Shown here: positions 8,547-16,093 of the stretch, one piece after another
Position numbering within the stretch: the stretch's first letter is position 1
How the letters are laid out: each line of letters opens with the position of its first letter
Made by a program: the position numbers and the translations under genes
The notes under the pieces: model-generated
Database searches by the model: none
Told to the model about the DNA's origin: nothing
What the model saw: the letters and a program-made list of their open reading frames with translations, nothing else
Assembly (NCBI GenBank): GCA_037130535.1
Contig: JBAXSU010000004.1
Span: 1-44,141, forward strand
Direction of reading: 5' to 3'
DNA: 44,141 nt
DNA from: VFMC01 sp037130535
Lineage (GTDB): Bacteria; Actinomycetota; Acidimicrobiia; Acidimicrobiales; Ilumatobacteraceae

Positions 8547-11500
8547 GTGCACAACGACCGGGTGATCGTCGAGAAACGGATCGAGCGAGAGGTGTGGCAG
8601 CGGGTGCTGCCACACCTGTACGACCGCACCATGCCGCTCACGGTCGAGGCCTGGCACGCACCCGGCGAACCGGTCACCTACGACGAAGCCGTCGCCCAGC
8701 AGTACGAGCCGTTCACGGTGGGCAGCCCGTGGAGCCGCCCCTGGGGCACCACCTGGTTCCGGTGCACCGTCGACGTACCGGCCGACTGGGTGGGGTCGCA
8801 ACTCGAGGCGGTCATCGACCTCGGCTTCCACAACGACGGCGCCGGCTTCCAGGCCGAGGGCCTGGTGTGGCTGAACGGCGAACCGCTGCAGGGCGTGCAC
8901 CCGCGGCGCACCGGCGTGCCGCTCGCACACGTCGGTGCCGGGCCGCTGACCTTCTATCTCGAAGCCGCCAGCAACCCGCCGATCGGACCGGCGTTCAAGC
9001 CAACTCCGATGGGCGACCCGGTCACCATCCCCGACCGTTCGATCTACCGGGTGAAGCGTGCCGACCTGGCACTGCGCAACGACGACGTGTTCGGCCTGCT
9101 GCTCGACGCCGAGGTCGCCAACGACGTGATGCGCGCGCTGGCAGCCGACGACCCGCGCCGTGCCCATCTGCTGCGCGCCCTCGAGCACGCCCTCAACGCG
9201 GTCGACGTACGCAACGTGGCCGCCACCGCAGCCGACGCCCGCGCCGTGCTTGCCCCGGTGCTGGCCGCGCCCGCCAGGCCCAGCGCGCTGCACGTGGTGG
9301 GCGTGGGCCACGCCCACATCGACTCGGCCTGGCTGTGGCCGCTGCGCGAGACCATCCGCAAGTGCGCCCGCACATTCGCCTCGGCCACGCGCCTGATGGA
9401 CGACTACCCCGAGTACCGGTTCGTGTGCTCGCAGGCCGCGCAGTACGACTGGATCGAGCAGCGCTACCCAGCCCTGTTCGAGCGCATCCGCGAACGGGTG
9501 GCCCGCGGGCAGTTCGTACCCGTGGGCGGCATGTGGGTGGAAGCCGACATGAATCTGCCCAGCGGCGAGAGCATCGTGCGCCAGATGGTGTTCGGCCAGC
9601 GCTACTTCGAAAGCCGCTTCGGCCTGCGCTGCAACGAGGTGTGGATCCCCGACGTGTTCGGCTACCCGGCCTCGCTGCCCCAGATCTTCGCCAGCGGCGG
9701 CGCCACCCGGTTCATCACCCAGAAGCTCAGCTGGAACAAGCAGAACCGCTTTCCGCACAACACCTTCTGGTGGGAGGGCCTCGACGGCACCCGCGTGCTC
9801 ACCCACTTCCCACCGGTCGACACGTACAACGCCGAGGTGGTGGGCAAGGAGATGGCGTACAGCGAGCGCAACTTCCAGGACCACGACTGGAGCGGCTGGG
9901 CACTGATGCCCTACGGGCACGGAAACGGCGGTGGCGGGCCCACCCGCGAGATGGTCGAGCGTGGTCGGCGGATGGCCGACCTCGATGGCGTGCCCCGCCT
10001 GACGATGGGGTCGAGCGACGACTTCTTCGACCACGTCGAGGCCGAGATCGCCGACGGTGCACCCGTGCCGCAATGGCGCGGCGAGCTGTACTTCGAGATG
10101 CACCGCGGCACCCTCACCAGCCAGATCGAGACCAAGGTGGGCAACCGCCGCTGCGAACGGCTGCTGCGCGAGGCCGAACTGTGGTGGGCGACTGGTGGCA
10201 CCGTGCCTGCGGAGGTGACCGCCGAGCTCGACGAACTGTGGCGCGAGGTGTTGCTGCAGCAGTTCCACGACATCATCCCCGGCTCGTCCATCGCCTGGGT
10301 GCACGACGACGCCGAGGCTGCGCACGCACGCGTGGCAGCCCGGCTGGAGGAACTGATCAGCGCGGCGTTCGGGCGACTGGCGCTGCCCGCCGGGCCGGTA
10401 GTGGCCAACGCCGCCACCCACGCCCGCACCGAGGTGATCGACCACGGTGGTACGCCGCTGCTCGTGAGCGTTCCCGGTAGCGGTGTGGCGCCGGTCGTGC
10501 CGCTCGACACCGACGACCGCATCGTCACCACCGAGCACACCATGGCCAACGGCTCACTGTGCGTGCAGTGGGATCTGCAGGGATCGATCACCTCCATCAT
10601 CGATGTGCGGCATGGCCGCGAACTGCTGCCCGAGCGACGCAGCATCACGGTGGAACTGGCCCCCGATCAGCCCGTCGAATACGACGCCTGGGACCTCGAG
10701 GCGTGGACCCGCGGGCTCGGCGCGCCGCTCGATGGCGACGCAACGGTCGAGTGGATACGGCGCGACCCGCTGCTCACCCAGGTGCGCGTCAGCCGTGCGT
10801 TCGGCACCGCCTCGCACCTCGCCGTCACCTACACACTGCGCGCCGACAGCCCTCGCCTCGACCTCTCCTTCGACATCGACTGGCACGAGAGCGAGCGGCT
10901 GCTCAGCCTTCTGGTGCCGCTCGACGTACACGCCACCGAGGCGGCATGCGACATCCAGTTCGGTCATGTCCGCCGGCCGACGCACGCCAGTAGCCCGTGG
11001 GATGCCGCCAAGTTCGAGGTGTGTGCGCACCGCTACGTCGACCTGGCCGAACCCAGCTTCGGTGTCGCTGTACTGAACGACGGCCGATTCGGGCACAGCC
11101 TGTTCGATGGCGGCATCCGCGTGTCGCTGCTGCGCGCCGCCCGCTTCCCCGACCCCGATGCCGACCAGGGCCACCACGCCGTCACCATCAGCGTGCTGCC
11201 CCACGGTGCCGGACTGCACGAGGTGCTGGCCGAGGCCGAGGCGCTGAACATGCCACTGCGCGTCATCGAGGCCGACGGCACCGGGGTCGACGCGCCTGCG
11301 CCGGTGGTCACCCTCGACCAGCCGGGCGTGGAGCTGAGCGCGGTGAAGCGGGCCGATGACGGCAGCGGCGACCTGATCGTGCGGTTGTACGAGGCGTGCG
11401 GCGACCGCACCCCGGTCACCGTGCGCGCTGCCCGGCCCATCAAGGCAGCGCAACGCTGCAACGCGCTGGAAGAGCCGACGAGCGGGCTCGACGTGGCCGA

Positions 11501-11561
11501 CGGCATCGTGGTCGTCACCCTGCGCCCGTTCGAACTCGTCACCCTGCGCCTCGGCGCCTGA
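8547..11561 (+). CDS. Alpha-mannosidase, glycoside hydrolase family 38
   Basis: A 1004-residue GH38 exo-alpha-mannosidase, retaining and Zn-dependent. An N-terminal jelly-roll-like region (1-240) precedes the catalytic domain with GHAHID at about 254-259 (metal ligands His and Asp), EADMNLPSGES near 332-342, and WIPDVFGYPASLPQI near 367-380, where Asp 369 aligns with the catalytic nucleophile. The distal HDIIPGSSIAWVHDD motif and a C-terminal beta-sandwich follow. Length matches bacterial and vacuolar-type GH38 enzymes. No signal peptide is seen, so it is probably cytoplasmic and acts on imported or recycled mannosides. It is 101 bp after the SDR gene and has its own candidate promoter. Confidence 0.94.
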   Translation: MHNDRVIVEKRIEREVWQRVLPHLYDRTMPLTVEAWHAPGEPVTYDEAVAQQYEPFTVGSPWSRPWGTTWFRCTVDVPADWVGSQLEAVIDLGFHNDGAGFQAEGLVWLNGEPLQGVHPRRTGVPLAHVGAGPLTFYLEAASNPPIGPAFKPTPMGDPVTIPDRSIYRVKRADLALRNDDVFGLLLDAEVANDVMRALAADDPRRAHLLRALEHALNAVDVRNVAATAADARAVLAPVLAAPARPSALHVVGVGHAHIDSAWLWPLRETIRKCARTFASATRLMDDYPEYRFVCSQAAQYDWIEQRYPALFERIRERVARGQFVPVGGMWVEADMNLPSGESIVRQMVFGQRYFESRFGLRCNEVWIPDVFGYPASLPQIFASGGATRFITQKLSWNKQNRFPHNTFWWEGLDGTRVLTHFPPVDTYNAEVVGKEMAYSERNFQDHDWSGWALMPYGHGNGGGGPTREMVERGRRMADLDGVPRLTMGSSDDFFDHVEAEIADGAPVPQWRGELYFEMHRGTLTSQIETKVGNRRCERLLREAELWWATGGTVPAEVTAELDELWREVLLQQFHDIIPGSSIAWVHDDAEAAHARVAARLEELISAAFGRLALPAGPVVANAATHARTEVIDHGGTPLLVSVPGSGVAPVVPLDTDDRIVTTEHTMANGSLCVQWDLQGSITSIIDVRHGRELLPERRSITVELAPDQPVEYDAWDLEAWTRGLGAPLDGDATVEWIRRDPLLTQVRVSRAFGTASHLAVTYTLRADSPRLDLSFDIDWHESERLLSLLVPLDVHATEAACDIQFGHVRRPTHASSPWDAAKFEVCAHRYVDLAEPSFGVAVLNDGRFGHSLFDGGIRVSLLRAARFPDPDADQGHHAVTISVLPHGAGLHEVLAEAEALNMPLRVIEADGTGVDAPAPVVTLDQPGVELSAVKRADDGSGDLIVRLYEACGDRTPVTVRAARPIKAAQRCNALEEPTSGLDVADGIVVVTLRPFELVTLRLGA

Positions 11562-11610
11562 ACCGGCCCGGCAACCGAGGCAACCCCGACAGGACCGCGA
11601 CCGCAGCCGC

Positions 11611-11616
11611 TACCGT
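11611..11616 (+). promoter_or_regulatory. Candidate -10 hexamer TACCGT of a leaderless promoter
   Basis: TACCGT ends 6 nt before ATG 11623, and no Shine-Dalgarno sequence is present. It lies in the 61-bp gap after the mannosidase gene. Confidence 0.55.
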
Positions 11617-11622
11617 GCTGTC

Positions 11623-12639
11623 ATGCGCACCACCACGCAGCCCCGGCCACTGTCGCTGCTCGACCTCGCCATCATCGGCAAAGGCCAGACCGCGGCCGAT
11701 GCACTGGCCGCCAGCGTCGCCATCGCCCAGGCGGCCGAGCACTGCGGCTACGAACGGGTCTGGTACGCCGAGCACCACAACATGGGGTCGATCGCGTCGT
11801 CGGCACCCGCTGTGCTCATCGCCCATGTAGCAGCGCACACCAGCACCATCCGCCTTGGCGCCGGTGGGGTGATGCTGCCCAACCACGCACCGCTCACCAT
11901 CGCCGAGCAGTACGGCACCCTGGCCACCCTGCACCCCGGCCGCATCGAACTCGGCCTCGGCCGGGCCCCCGGCAGCGACCAGGTGACGATGCGGGCGATG
12001 CGGCGCGACCACACCGCCAGCGACACCTTTCCCGACGACGTGCTCGAGGTGTTGGGCTACCTGGCCGGCGCCAGCCGTGTGCCCGGGGTGAGCGCAGTGC
12101 CGGGTGCCGGTACGAACGTGCCCGTCTACATCCTCGGCTCGTCGCTGTTCGGCGCCAGTCTGGCTGCGCACTTCGGCCTGCCGTACGCGTTCGCATCGCA
12201 CTTCGCGCCCGAAGCGCTGCAAGAGGCCGTGGCCGTCTACCGCAGCAACTTCCGGCCCTCCGAGCACCTCGGCCAACCGCGAGTGCTTGCCGCTGTGAAC
12301 GTCATCTGCGCCGACACCGACGACGACGCCGATCGCCAACTGCAGGTGGCGGCACGCTGGCGGGTGCAGCGGTTCCTCAACGTGCCCGAGACGGTGCACG
12401 ACGGCGAACTCGACCGGCTGATGGCCACCCCGCAGGGCCAACACATCCTGCGGATGATGACCTACTCGGCCGTCGGCTCGCCCGCCGTGGTGCGCCAGTA
12501 CCTCGACGACTTCGCCGCCCACGCCGATGCCGACGAACTGATCGTCGCCCTCGCCTCGCCCACCACACCGGAACGGCTGCGGTCGCTCGAACTGGTGGCC
12601 GTGGCTGCAGGTATCGCTGCGCCCGTGGCGACGCCGTGA
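11623..12639 (+). CDS. LLM-class (luciferase-like) flavin-dependent oxidoreductase
   Basis: A 338-residue bacterial luciferase-like monooxygenase, a TIM barrel that uses reduced flavin (FMN or F420). Diagnostic segments are LSLLDLAIIGKGQT at the N-terminus, YERVWYAEHHNMGSIASSAP near residues 43-62, the IRLGAGGVMLPNH strand, EQYGTLATLHPGRIELGLGRAPG, and the C-terminal VVRQYLDDFAA. The pattern matches the MsnO8-like subgroup of single-chain enzymes. Substrate and flavin cannot be decided from sequence. The start follows TACCGT by 6 nt. Its stop overlaps the next gene's GTG by 4 bp, so the two products are probably made together. Confidence 0.9.
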   Translation: MRTTTQPRPLSLLDLAIIGKGQTAADALAASVAIAQAAEHCGYERVWYAEHHNMGSIASSAPAVLIAHVAAHTSTIRLGAGGVMLPNHAPLTIAEQYGTLATLHPGRIELGLGRAPGSDQVTMRAMRRDHTASDTFPDDVLEVLGYLAGASRVPGVSAVPGAGTNVPVYILGSSLFGASLAAHFGLPYAFASHFAPEALQEAVAVYRSNFRPSEHLGQPRVLAAVNVICADTDDDADRQLQVAARWRVQRFLNVPETVHDGELDRLMATPQGQHILRMMTYSAVGSPAVVRQYLDDFAAHADADELIVALASPTTPERLRSLELVAVAAGIAAPVATP

Positions 12640-13037
12640 CCGAACCGCCGACGCCCGCCCAGGTGCATCGGCTGGTGGGCGTGTACAACGCCGACGGCAC
12701 CGTGCGCGGCGAACTGGCCTATGTGGTGGGCAAGATGCTCGGCCGCACCCACTGCGGCCTGTGCGACATCACCCACGGCGCCGTACGGGTGCGATCCGAC
12801 TGGAAGGCGTGCAGCACCACGCTCTCGGTGCCGTTCGACACCTTCCACCGCAACGATCAGCCCGACGCTGCCCGCCCGCACACCGAGGGCCGACTGCCGG
12901 CCGTGCTGGCCGAGACCACTGCCGGGTTCGTGTTCCTGCTGGGCCCCGACGAGCTCGACGCGTGTGGCAAGTCGCCCGAGCGGTTGCTCGACGCCGTCCA
13001 CGCCGCCATGGCCCACCACGCCATCACGCTCCCCTGA
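12636..13037 (+). CDS. Small conserved CxxC protein of unknown function
   Basis: A 133-residue soluble protein coupled to the flavin oxidoreductase by a 4-bp GTGA overlap. It opens with VYNADGTVRGELAYVVGK and carries HCGLCDITHG (Cys 40, Cys 43, His 47), plus Cys 59. The Cys-x-x-Cys and nearby His could bind a metal or act in redox chemistry. From memory, similar short proteins with a CDITH motif occur as hypotheticals in actinobacteria; I know of no function. The C-terminal half (LPAVLAETTAGFVFLLGPDELDAC) looks like a compact alpha/beta fold. It ends 126 bp before the convergent M20 gene, with a strong hairpin between. Confidence 0.75.
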   Translation: MTEPPTPAQVHRLVGVYNADGTVRGELAYVVGKMLGRTHCGLCDITHGAVRVRSDWKACSTTLSVPFDTFHRNDQPDAARPHTEGRLPAVLAETTAGFVFLLGPDELDACGKSPERLLDAVHAAMAHHAITLP

Positions 13038-13087
13038 GTTCCTCGGGCCAGCGGCTGAACCACCCCGCCACCCGCGTTCCCCGATCG

Positions 13088-13125
13088 TGCGCGAGTTTCC
13101 GTTGTAGACGACGGAAAGTCGCGCA
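13088..13125. terminator. Intergenic hairpin between convergent genes (candidate bidirectional terminator or REP-like element)
   Basis: Arms 13088-13102 (TGCGCGAGTTTCCGT) and 13111-13125 (ACGGAAAGTCGCGCA) pair at 14 of 15 positions around an 8-nt loop. It sits between the ends of the CxxC-protein gene (plus) and the M20 gene (minus). There is no T-run on either side, so a classical intrinsic terminator is not certain. Confidence 0.6.
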
Positions 13126-13163
13126 AGATTGTGTATCGGCCGTCGTGGGTGGCCGGTGGTGCC

Positions 13164-14396
13164 TCAGCCGGCGGCGAGTTCGAGGCCGAGGTGGCGCATG
13201 GCCACTGCGGTGTACATCGTGGCGCCCTCCACCATGGCGGCCTCGTCGAAGTAGACGCGGTTCGAGTGGTTGGGCGGCGCGGTGAACGGGTTGCGATCGT
13301 GCGGGGTGGCACCGAGGAACATCATCGTGCCGGGCACCCGCTCGATCACATAGCTGAAGTCTTCGGCCCCCATCACCGGATTCGGCAACCTGACCATTCG
13401 GTTCTCACCCACCACCGAGCGACCGACGTCCATCGCGAAATCGGTGAAGTCGGCGCTGTTCACCGTGACCGGGTAGCCCAACTTCACATCCACCTGCACC
13501 TGCAACTCGTGCGCCGCGGCAATGCCCTCGGCCACGCGCCGGATGCCGTCGTGCACCTTGCTGCGGGTGCGCTCGCTCACCGCACGGATGGTGCCCTGGA
13601 TCTGGGCGGTCTCGGGGATGACATTGGTGGTCGTGCCCGCCACGATGCGGGCAACGGTGACGATGGTGGGGTCGAACACGTCGATACGGCGGGTGACCAT
13701 GGTCTGCAGCGCCTGCACGATCTCGCACGCCACGGGGATGGGGTCGAGCGTGCGGTGCGGCTCGCTGGCGTGTCCGCCCTTGCCGGTGAGCGTGATGGTC
13801 ATCGTGTCACTCGACGCCATCACCGGCCCCGGGCGCGTGCTGAAGAAGCCGGTCGGCGCCGCCGACGAGGCATGCAGCGCGAAGGCGCAGGTAACAGGCG
13901 AGTCGCTGCCGTCGACCGCGTGCGTGCCGAGGTTCAGCAGGCCCTCCTCCAGCATGAACCGGGCGCCGGCGTAGCCCTCCTCGCCGGGCTGGAACATGAA
14001 CAGCACCCGGCCGGGCAGGTCGGCCCAGCGTGTCGACAGCAGCTTCGCCGCGCCCATCAGCATCGACGTGTGCGTGTCGTGACCGCAGGCGTGCATCGCG
14101 TTGTCGACCTGCGACGAGAAGTCGAGGCCGGTGTCTTCCGGCATCGGCAGAGCGTCCATGTCGCCACGCAGCAACACGGTGGGACCGGGCTTGCCGCCGG
14201 TGAGCAGCGCAGCGATACCGCTGGTGGTCTCGTGCAGCGTCACGTCGAGCGGCAGACCCTCGATGGAGGACAGCACGTTCTCGCGGGTGATGGGCAGATG
14301 GTTGCCGATTTCGGGCCAACGGTGCAGTGTGCGCCGCAGGGCCACCATCTCGTCGAGCAGGTCGTGTGCTTCCTCGCGGATGTCGTTCACCGTCAT
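13164..14396 (-). CDS. M20 family amidohydrolase (M20D, hippurate/N-acyl-amino-acid hydrolase type)
   Basis: A 410-residue metal-dependent amidohydrolase that removes acyl groups from N-acyl amino acids or similar amides. The catalytic domain has LLRGDMDALPMPEDTG near 76-90, HACGHDTHTSM with Cys 104, His 106 and His 109, and FQPGEEGYAGARFMLEEG with Glu 139-140. The dimerisation domain follows (GKGGHASEPHRTLDPI), and VMGAEDFSYV and a late metal-binding region complete the M20D pattern. Length is normal. ATG 14396 has TAGCAT exactly 6 nt upstream and no ribosome site, which suggests a leaderless transcript. It diverges from the Nudix gene with only 23 bp between start codons. The natural substrate is unknown. 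Confidence 0.92.
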   Translation of the reverse strand: MTVNDIREEAHDLLDEMVALRRTLHRWPEIGNHLPITRENVLSSIEGLPLDVTLHETTSGIAALLTGGKPGPTVLLRGDMDALPMPEDTGLDFSSQVDNAMHACGHDTHTSMLMGAAKLLSTRWADLPGRVLFMFQPGEEGYAGARFMLEEGLLNLGTHAVDGSDSPVTCAFALHASSAAPTGFFSTRPGPVMASSDTMTITLTGKGGHASEPHRTLDPIPVACEIVQALQTMVTRRIDVFDPTIVTVARIVAGTTTNVIPETAQIQGTIRAVSERTRSKVHDGIRRVAEGIAAAHELQVQVDVKLGYPVTVNSADFTDFAMDVGRSVVGENRMVRLPNPVMGAEDFSYVIERVPGTMMFLGATPHDRNPFTAPPNHSNRVYFDEAAMVEGATMYTAVAMRHLGLELAAG

Positions 14397-14419
14397 GCGC
14401 GCATGCTAGGTCAGGCGTT
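14397..14419. promoter_or_regulatory. 23-bp divergent promoter with overlapping -10 hexamers
   Basis: The minus-strand TAGCAT (14408-14403) lies 6 nt before the M20 ATG. The plus-strand TAGGTC (14407-14412), a weaker TANNNT match, lies 7 nt before the Nudix GTG. The two hexamers share positions 14407-14408 in a CTAG core. A 12-bp palindrome CATGCGCGCATG (14394-14405) overlaps the M20 start codon. Confidence 0.45.
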
Positions 14420-14941
14420 GTGAATGCGATAGCGGGTGCCACGGGGGGCGAGCAGGTCGACCTGATCGACGAACACGACCGGGTGCTGGGTGTGGTCAGC
14501 CGCGCCGAGATGCGCGCGGGTAGGTTGCTGCACCGCTGCGTGTTCGTGGCCGTGGTGCATCCCGACGGGCGCCTGCTGGTGCACCGTCGCAGCGAACACA
14601 AAGACGTGTGGCCGGGTTGGTTCGACATCGCTGTGGGCGGTGTGGTGGCCGCGGGCGAGGGATACGACGCTGCGGCGCGCCGCGAGGTGGCCGAAGAGGT
14701 GGGGCTCGACAATGCCGGGCCCGTGGCGGTCGACGACGGCGTGGCCCGGCTGTACCGCGACGACATGGTGGCGTTGCTCGGCCGCTGCTACCGGGTGGAA
14801 CACCCCGGGCCGTTCACGTTCGCCGATGGCGAGGTGGTGGAGGCGCGCTGGGTCGACCGGGCGGAACTCGCCCACCTGCTGGCGACCGAGCGGTTCCTCC
14901 CCGACTCCCTCGCGCTGCTCCTGCCCCTGCTCGACGACTGA
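14420..14941 (+). CDS. Nudix hydrolase (YfcD/IDI-like)
   Basis: A 173-residue Nudix protein, which hydrolyses nucleoside diphosphates linked to another group. The Nudix box runs from GGVVAAGEGYDAAARREVAE to EVGL at about residues 73-96, with the REVAEEVG core intact. The N-terminal VDLIDEHDRVLGVVSRAEM and LLHRCVFVAVVHPDGRLLVH match the YfcD/isopentenyl-diphosphate-isomerase-like subgroup. IDI-specific residues were not checked, so isomerase activity should not be assumed. The GTG at 14420 is the first start that leaves out the divergent gene; the longer frame upstream runs through the M20 gene in antisense. Confidence 0.85.
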   Translation: MNAIAGATGGEQVDLIDEHDRVLGVVSRAEMRAGRLLHRCVFVAVVHPDGRLLVHRRSEHKDVWPGWFDIAVGGVVAAGEGYDAAARREVAEEVGLDNAGPVAVDDGVARLYRDDMVALLGRCYRVEHPGPFTFADGEVVEARWVDRAELAHLLATERFLPDSLALLLPLLDD

Positions 14942-15047
14942 CGACTGACGGCTGACCGCTCGACGGTTCCGTTTCCGCTCGGGCCGTTGCGATGTCGTCA
15001 TTGCCGATGCTGCAGCCGACGGTCGGCCGCAGCAGGAGGACACCACG

Positions 15048-15317
15048 ATGACCATGTACGGCGCCAACCCCGAACAGCTCACGACCCTCGGTCGCAGCTT
15101 GCAACGCCAGATCGAGGCGATCGATGCGGTGACGAGCAGCGTCACCGCAACCCTGGCGGGCACCACCTGGACCGGCCCGGCCCGCGACCAGTTCGAGCAC
15201 GACTGGCACACCACGTTCCGCGGCGCGCTCGACCGGATGAAGCAGGCGTTCGACGCGGCCGGCCACGACTGCATGCGCATGTCGGCCGACCTGCAGCGCG
15301 TGCTCGGCCCCCGCTGA
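15048..15317 (+). CDS. WXG100-family protein (orphan)
   Basis: An 89-residue helical-hairpin protein with the Trp-x-Gly turn at W41-T-G43 (TTWTGPARDQFEHDW) and heptad-like helices on both sides, the size and layout of ESAT-6/WXG100 proteins exported by type VII secretion. The start has a strong AGGAGG ribosome site about 8 nt upstream. The usual C-terminal YxxxD/E export signal is not seen: the tail reads MRMSADLQRVLGPR. No EccC, EccB or second WXG gene is near, so it either uses a system elsewhere or works in the cytoplasm. Two 44-bp repeats follow it directly. The 106-bp gap before it shows no other feature I can call. Confidence 0.8.
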   Translation: MTMYGANPEQLTTLGRSLQRQIEAIDAVTSSVTATLAGTTWTGPARDQFEHDWHTTFRGALDRMKQAFDAAGHDCMRMSADLQRVLGPR

Positions 15318-15330
15318 CCCGACAACCCAT

Positions 15331-15436
15331 CGCGATGAGCAACATGCGCACTGGCTGCGCAACTCGCTCATCGCGCTCGGCCCACCAGTTCCCGCGATGA
15401 GCAACATGCGCACTGGCTGCGCAACTCGCTCATCGC
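15331..15436. repeat. Two identical 44-bp repeats, each a 43-bp imperfect palindrome
   Basis: Copies at 15331-15374 and 15393-15436 are identical and separated by 18 bp. In each, a 9-bp outer stem (GCGATGAGC/GCTCATCGC) is followed by a 4x4 internal loop, a 6-bp inner stem (TGCGCA/TGCGCA) and a 5-nt loop (CTGGC). They lie between the WXG100 gene and the thiamine-binding-like gene and resemble paired REP/BIME-type elements. Confidence 0.92.
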
Positions 15437-15464
15437 AGCCGGGCGGCGGGCCGGACGTGCCGGG

Positions 15465-15470
15465 TACCAT
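15465..15470 (+). promoter_or_regulatory. Candidate -10 hexamer TACCAT of a leaderless promoter
   Basis: TACCAT ends 6 nt before GTG 15477, the first gene of a three-gene coupled operon. No ribosome site is seen. It lies 28 bp after the second palindromic repeat. Confidence 0.55.
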
Positions 15471-15476
15471 GACTCC

Positions 15477-15725
15477 GTGCTGCGTCTGGAGTTCACCATC
15501 GAGCCATTCGTCGAGGGTCAGCCCGGCCCGCACGTGCTGTCGGGCGTGGCGGCTGCCGAGGCCATGGGCGTCACCGTCGAGTTCGGCCCGTTCGGCTCCA
15601 CCTGCACGGTTGCACCGGGCCAGGCGGGCGCAGTGCTCGGTGCCATCGTCGACGCGGCGGTGGCCAACGGCGCCACCAACGTCACGGTCGACATCGCCCG
15701 CCTCCTCGACGAGCCGCTGCGATGA
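15477..15725 (+). CDS. Thiamine-binding/YkoF-like small ligand-binding protein
   Basis: An 82-residue protein with the beta-alpha-beta pattern of the MTH1187/YkoF (Thiamine_BP) superfamily: MLRLEFTIEPFVEGQPGPHV, then GVTVEFGPFGSTCTV, then a helix and the final strand TNVTVDIARL. These proteins bind thiamine or hydroxymethylpyrimidine-like ligands, usually as oligomers; the ligand here is inferred from the family only. The GTG start is supported by the TACCAT hexamer 6 nt upstream; a nearby ATG at 15469 is in another frame. Its stop overlaps the ATG of the HTH gene by 4 bp, so a ligand-sensing role alongside that regulator is plausible. Confidence 0.65.
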   Translation: MLRLEFTIEPFVEGQPGPHVLSGVAAAEAMGVTVEFGPFGSTCTVAPGQAGAVLGAIVDAAVANGATNVTVDIARLLDEPLR

Positions 15726-16093
15726 ACGGCCTTCCCCGCCATCCGCTCGTGCTGTCGGTGAAGCCCATCATCGAAGCCCTGGGTGCACAACTGGTGCCAC
15801 TCGATCAGCGCGAACCCGGCGACATGGCGTTGAAGTGGGAGGGAACCGAGGTGGCCGCTGTGCGCATGGCGCCGCTGCACGGCGCACTCGACCGGCTCAT
15901 CGAGGGCGTCGAACGCGAGCTCGGTGGTCGCCTGACGATGCTCGGCCGCGAAGACAAGCAACGTGCCATCCGCCTGCTCGACGAGCGCGGTGCCTTCACC
16001 CTGCGGCGTGCGGTGGAAGACGTGGCCGACGCCATGGGCGTCAGCCGCATCACGATCTACAACTACCTGAACGCCCTGCACCGCGCGCCATGA
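15722..16093 (+). CDS. Helix-turn-helix protein with DauR-like C-terminal domain
   Basis: A 123-residue probable DNA-binding protein. The C-terminal part (about residues 77-119, with LLDERGAFTLRRAVEDVADA then MGVSRITIYNYLNAL) matches the DauR/YheO-type HTH, where the recognition helix ends in TIYNYL. The N-terminal 75 residues (SVKPIIEALGAQLVPLDQRE and MALKWEGTEVAAVRM) do not show the PAS-like YheO domain usually paired with it. It overlaps both neighbours by 4 bp and is therefore translationally coupled to a putative ligand-binding protein and a HAD phosphatase. It may regulate its own operon; target and effector are unknown. Confidence 0.75.
   Translation: MNGLPRHPLVLSVKPIIEALGAQLVPLDQREPGDMALKWEGTEVAAVRMAPLHGALDRLIEGVERELGGRLTMLGREDKQRAIRLLDERGAFTLRRAVEDVADAMGVSRITIYNYLNALHRAP

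Noticed and set aside
8238..10538. 766-codon open frame antisense to the alpha-mannosidase gene
   Set aside because: It runs through clear GH38 and SDR coding sequence, has low-complexity His/Val/Gly-rich composition and no domain; it is a shadow of high-GC codon bias.
15048..15317. Type VII secretion locus
   Set aside because: Only one WXG100 gene; no EccB, EccC, EccD or mycosin genes around it.
15331..15436. Possible CRISPR array (two identical repeats with a spacer)
   Set aside because: Only two copies, an 18-bp spacer, strongly palindromic 44-bp repeats and no cas genes. A REP-like pair explains it better.
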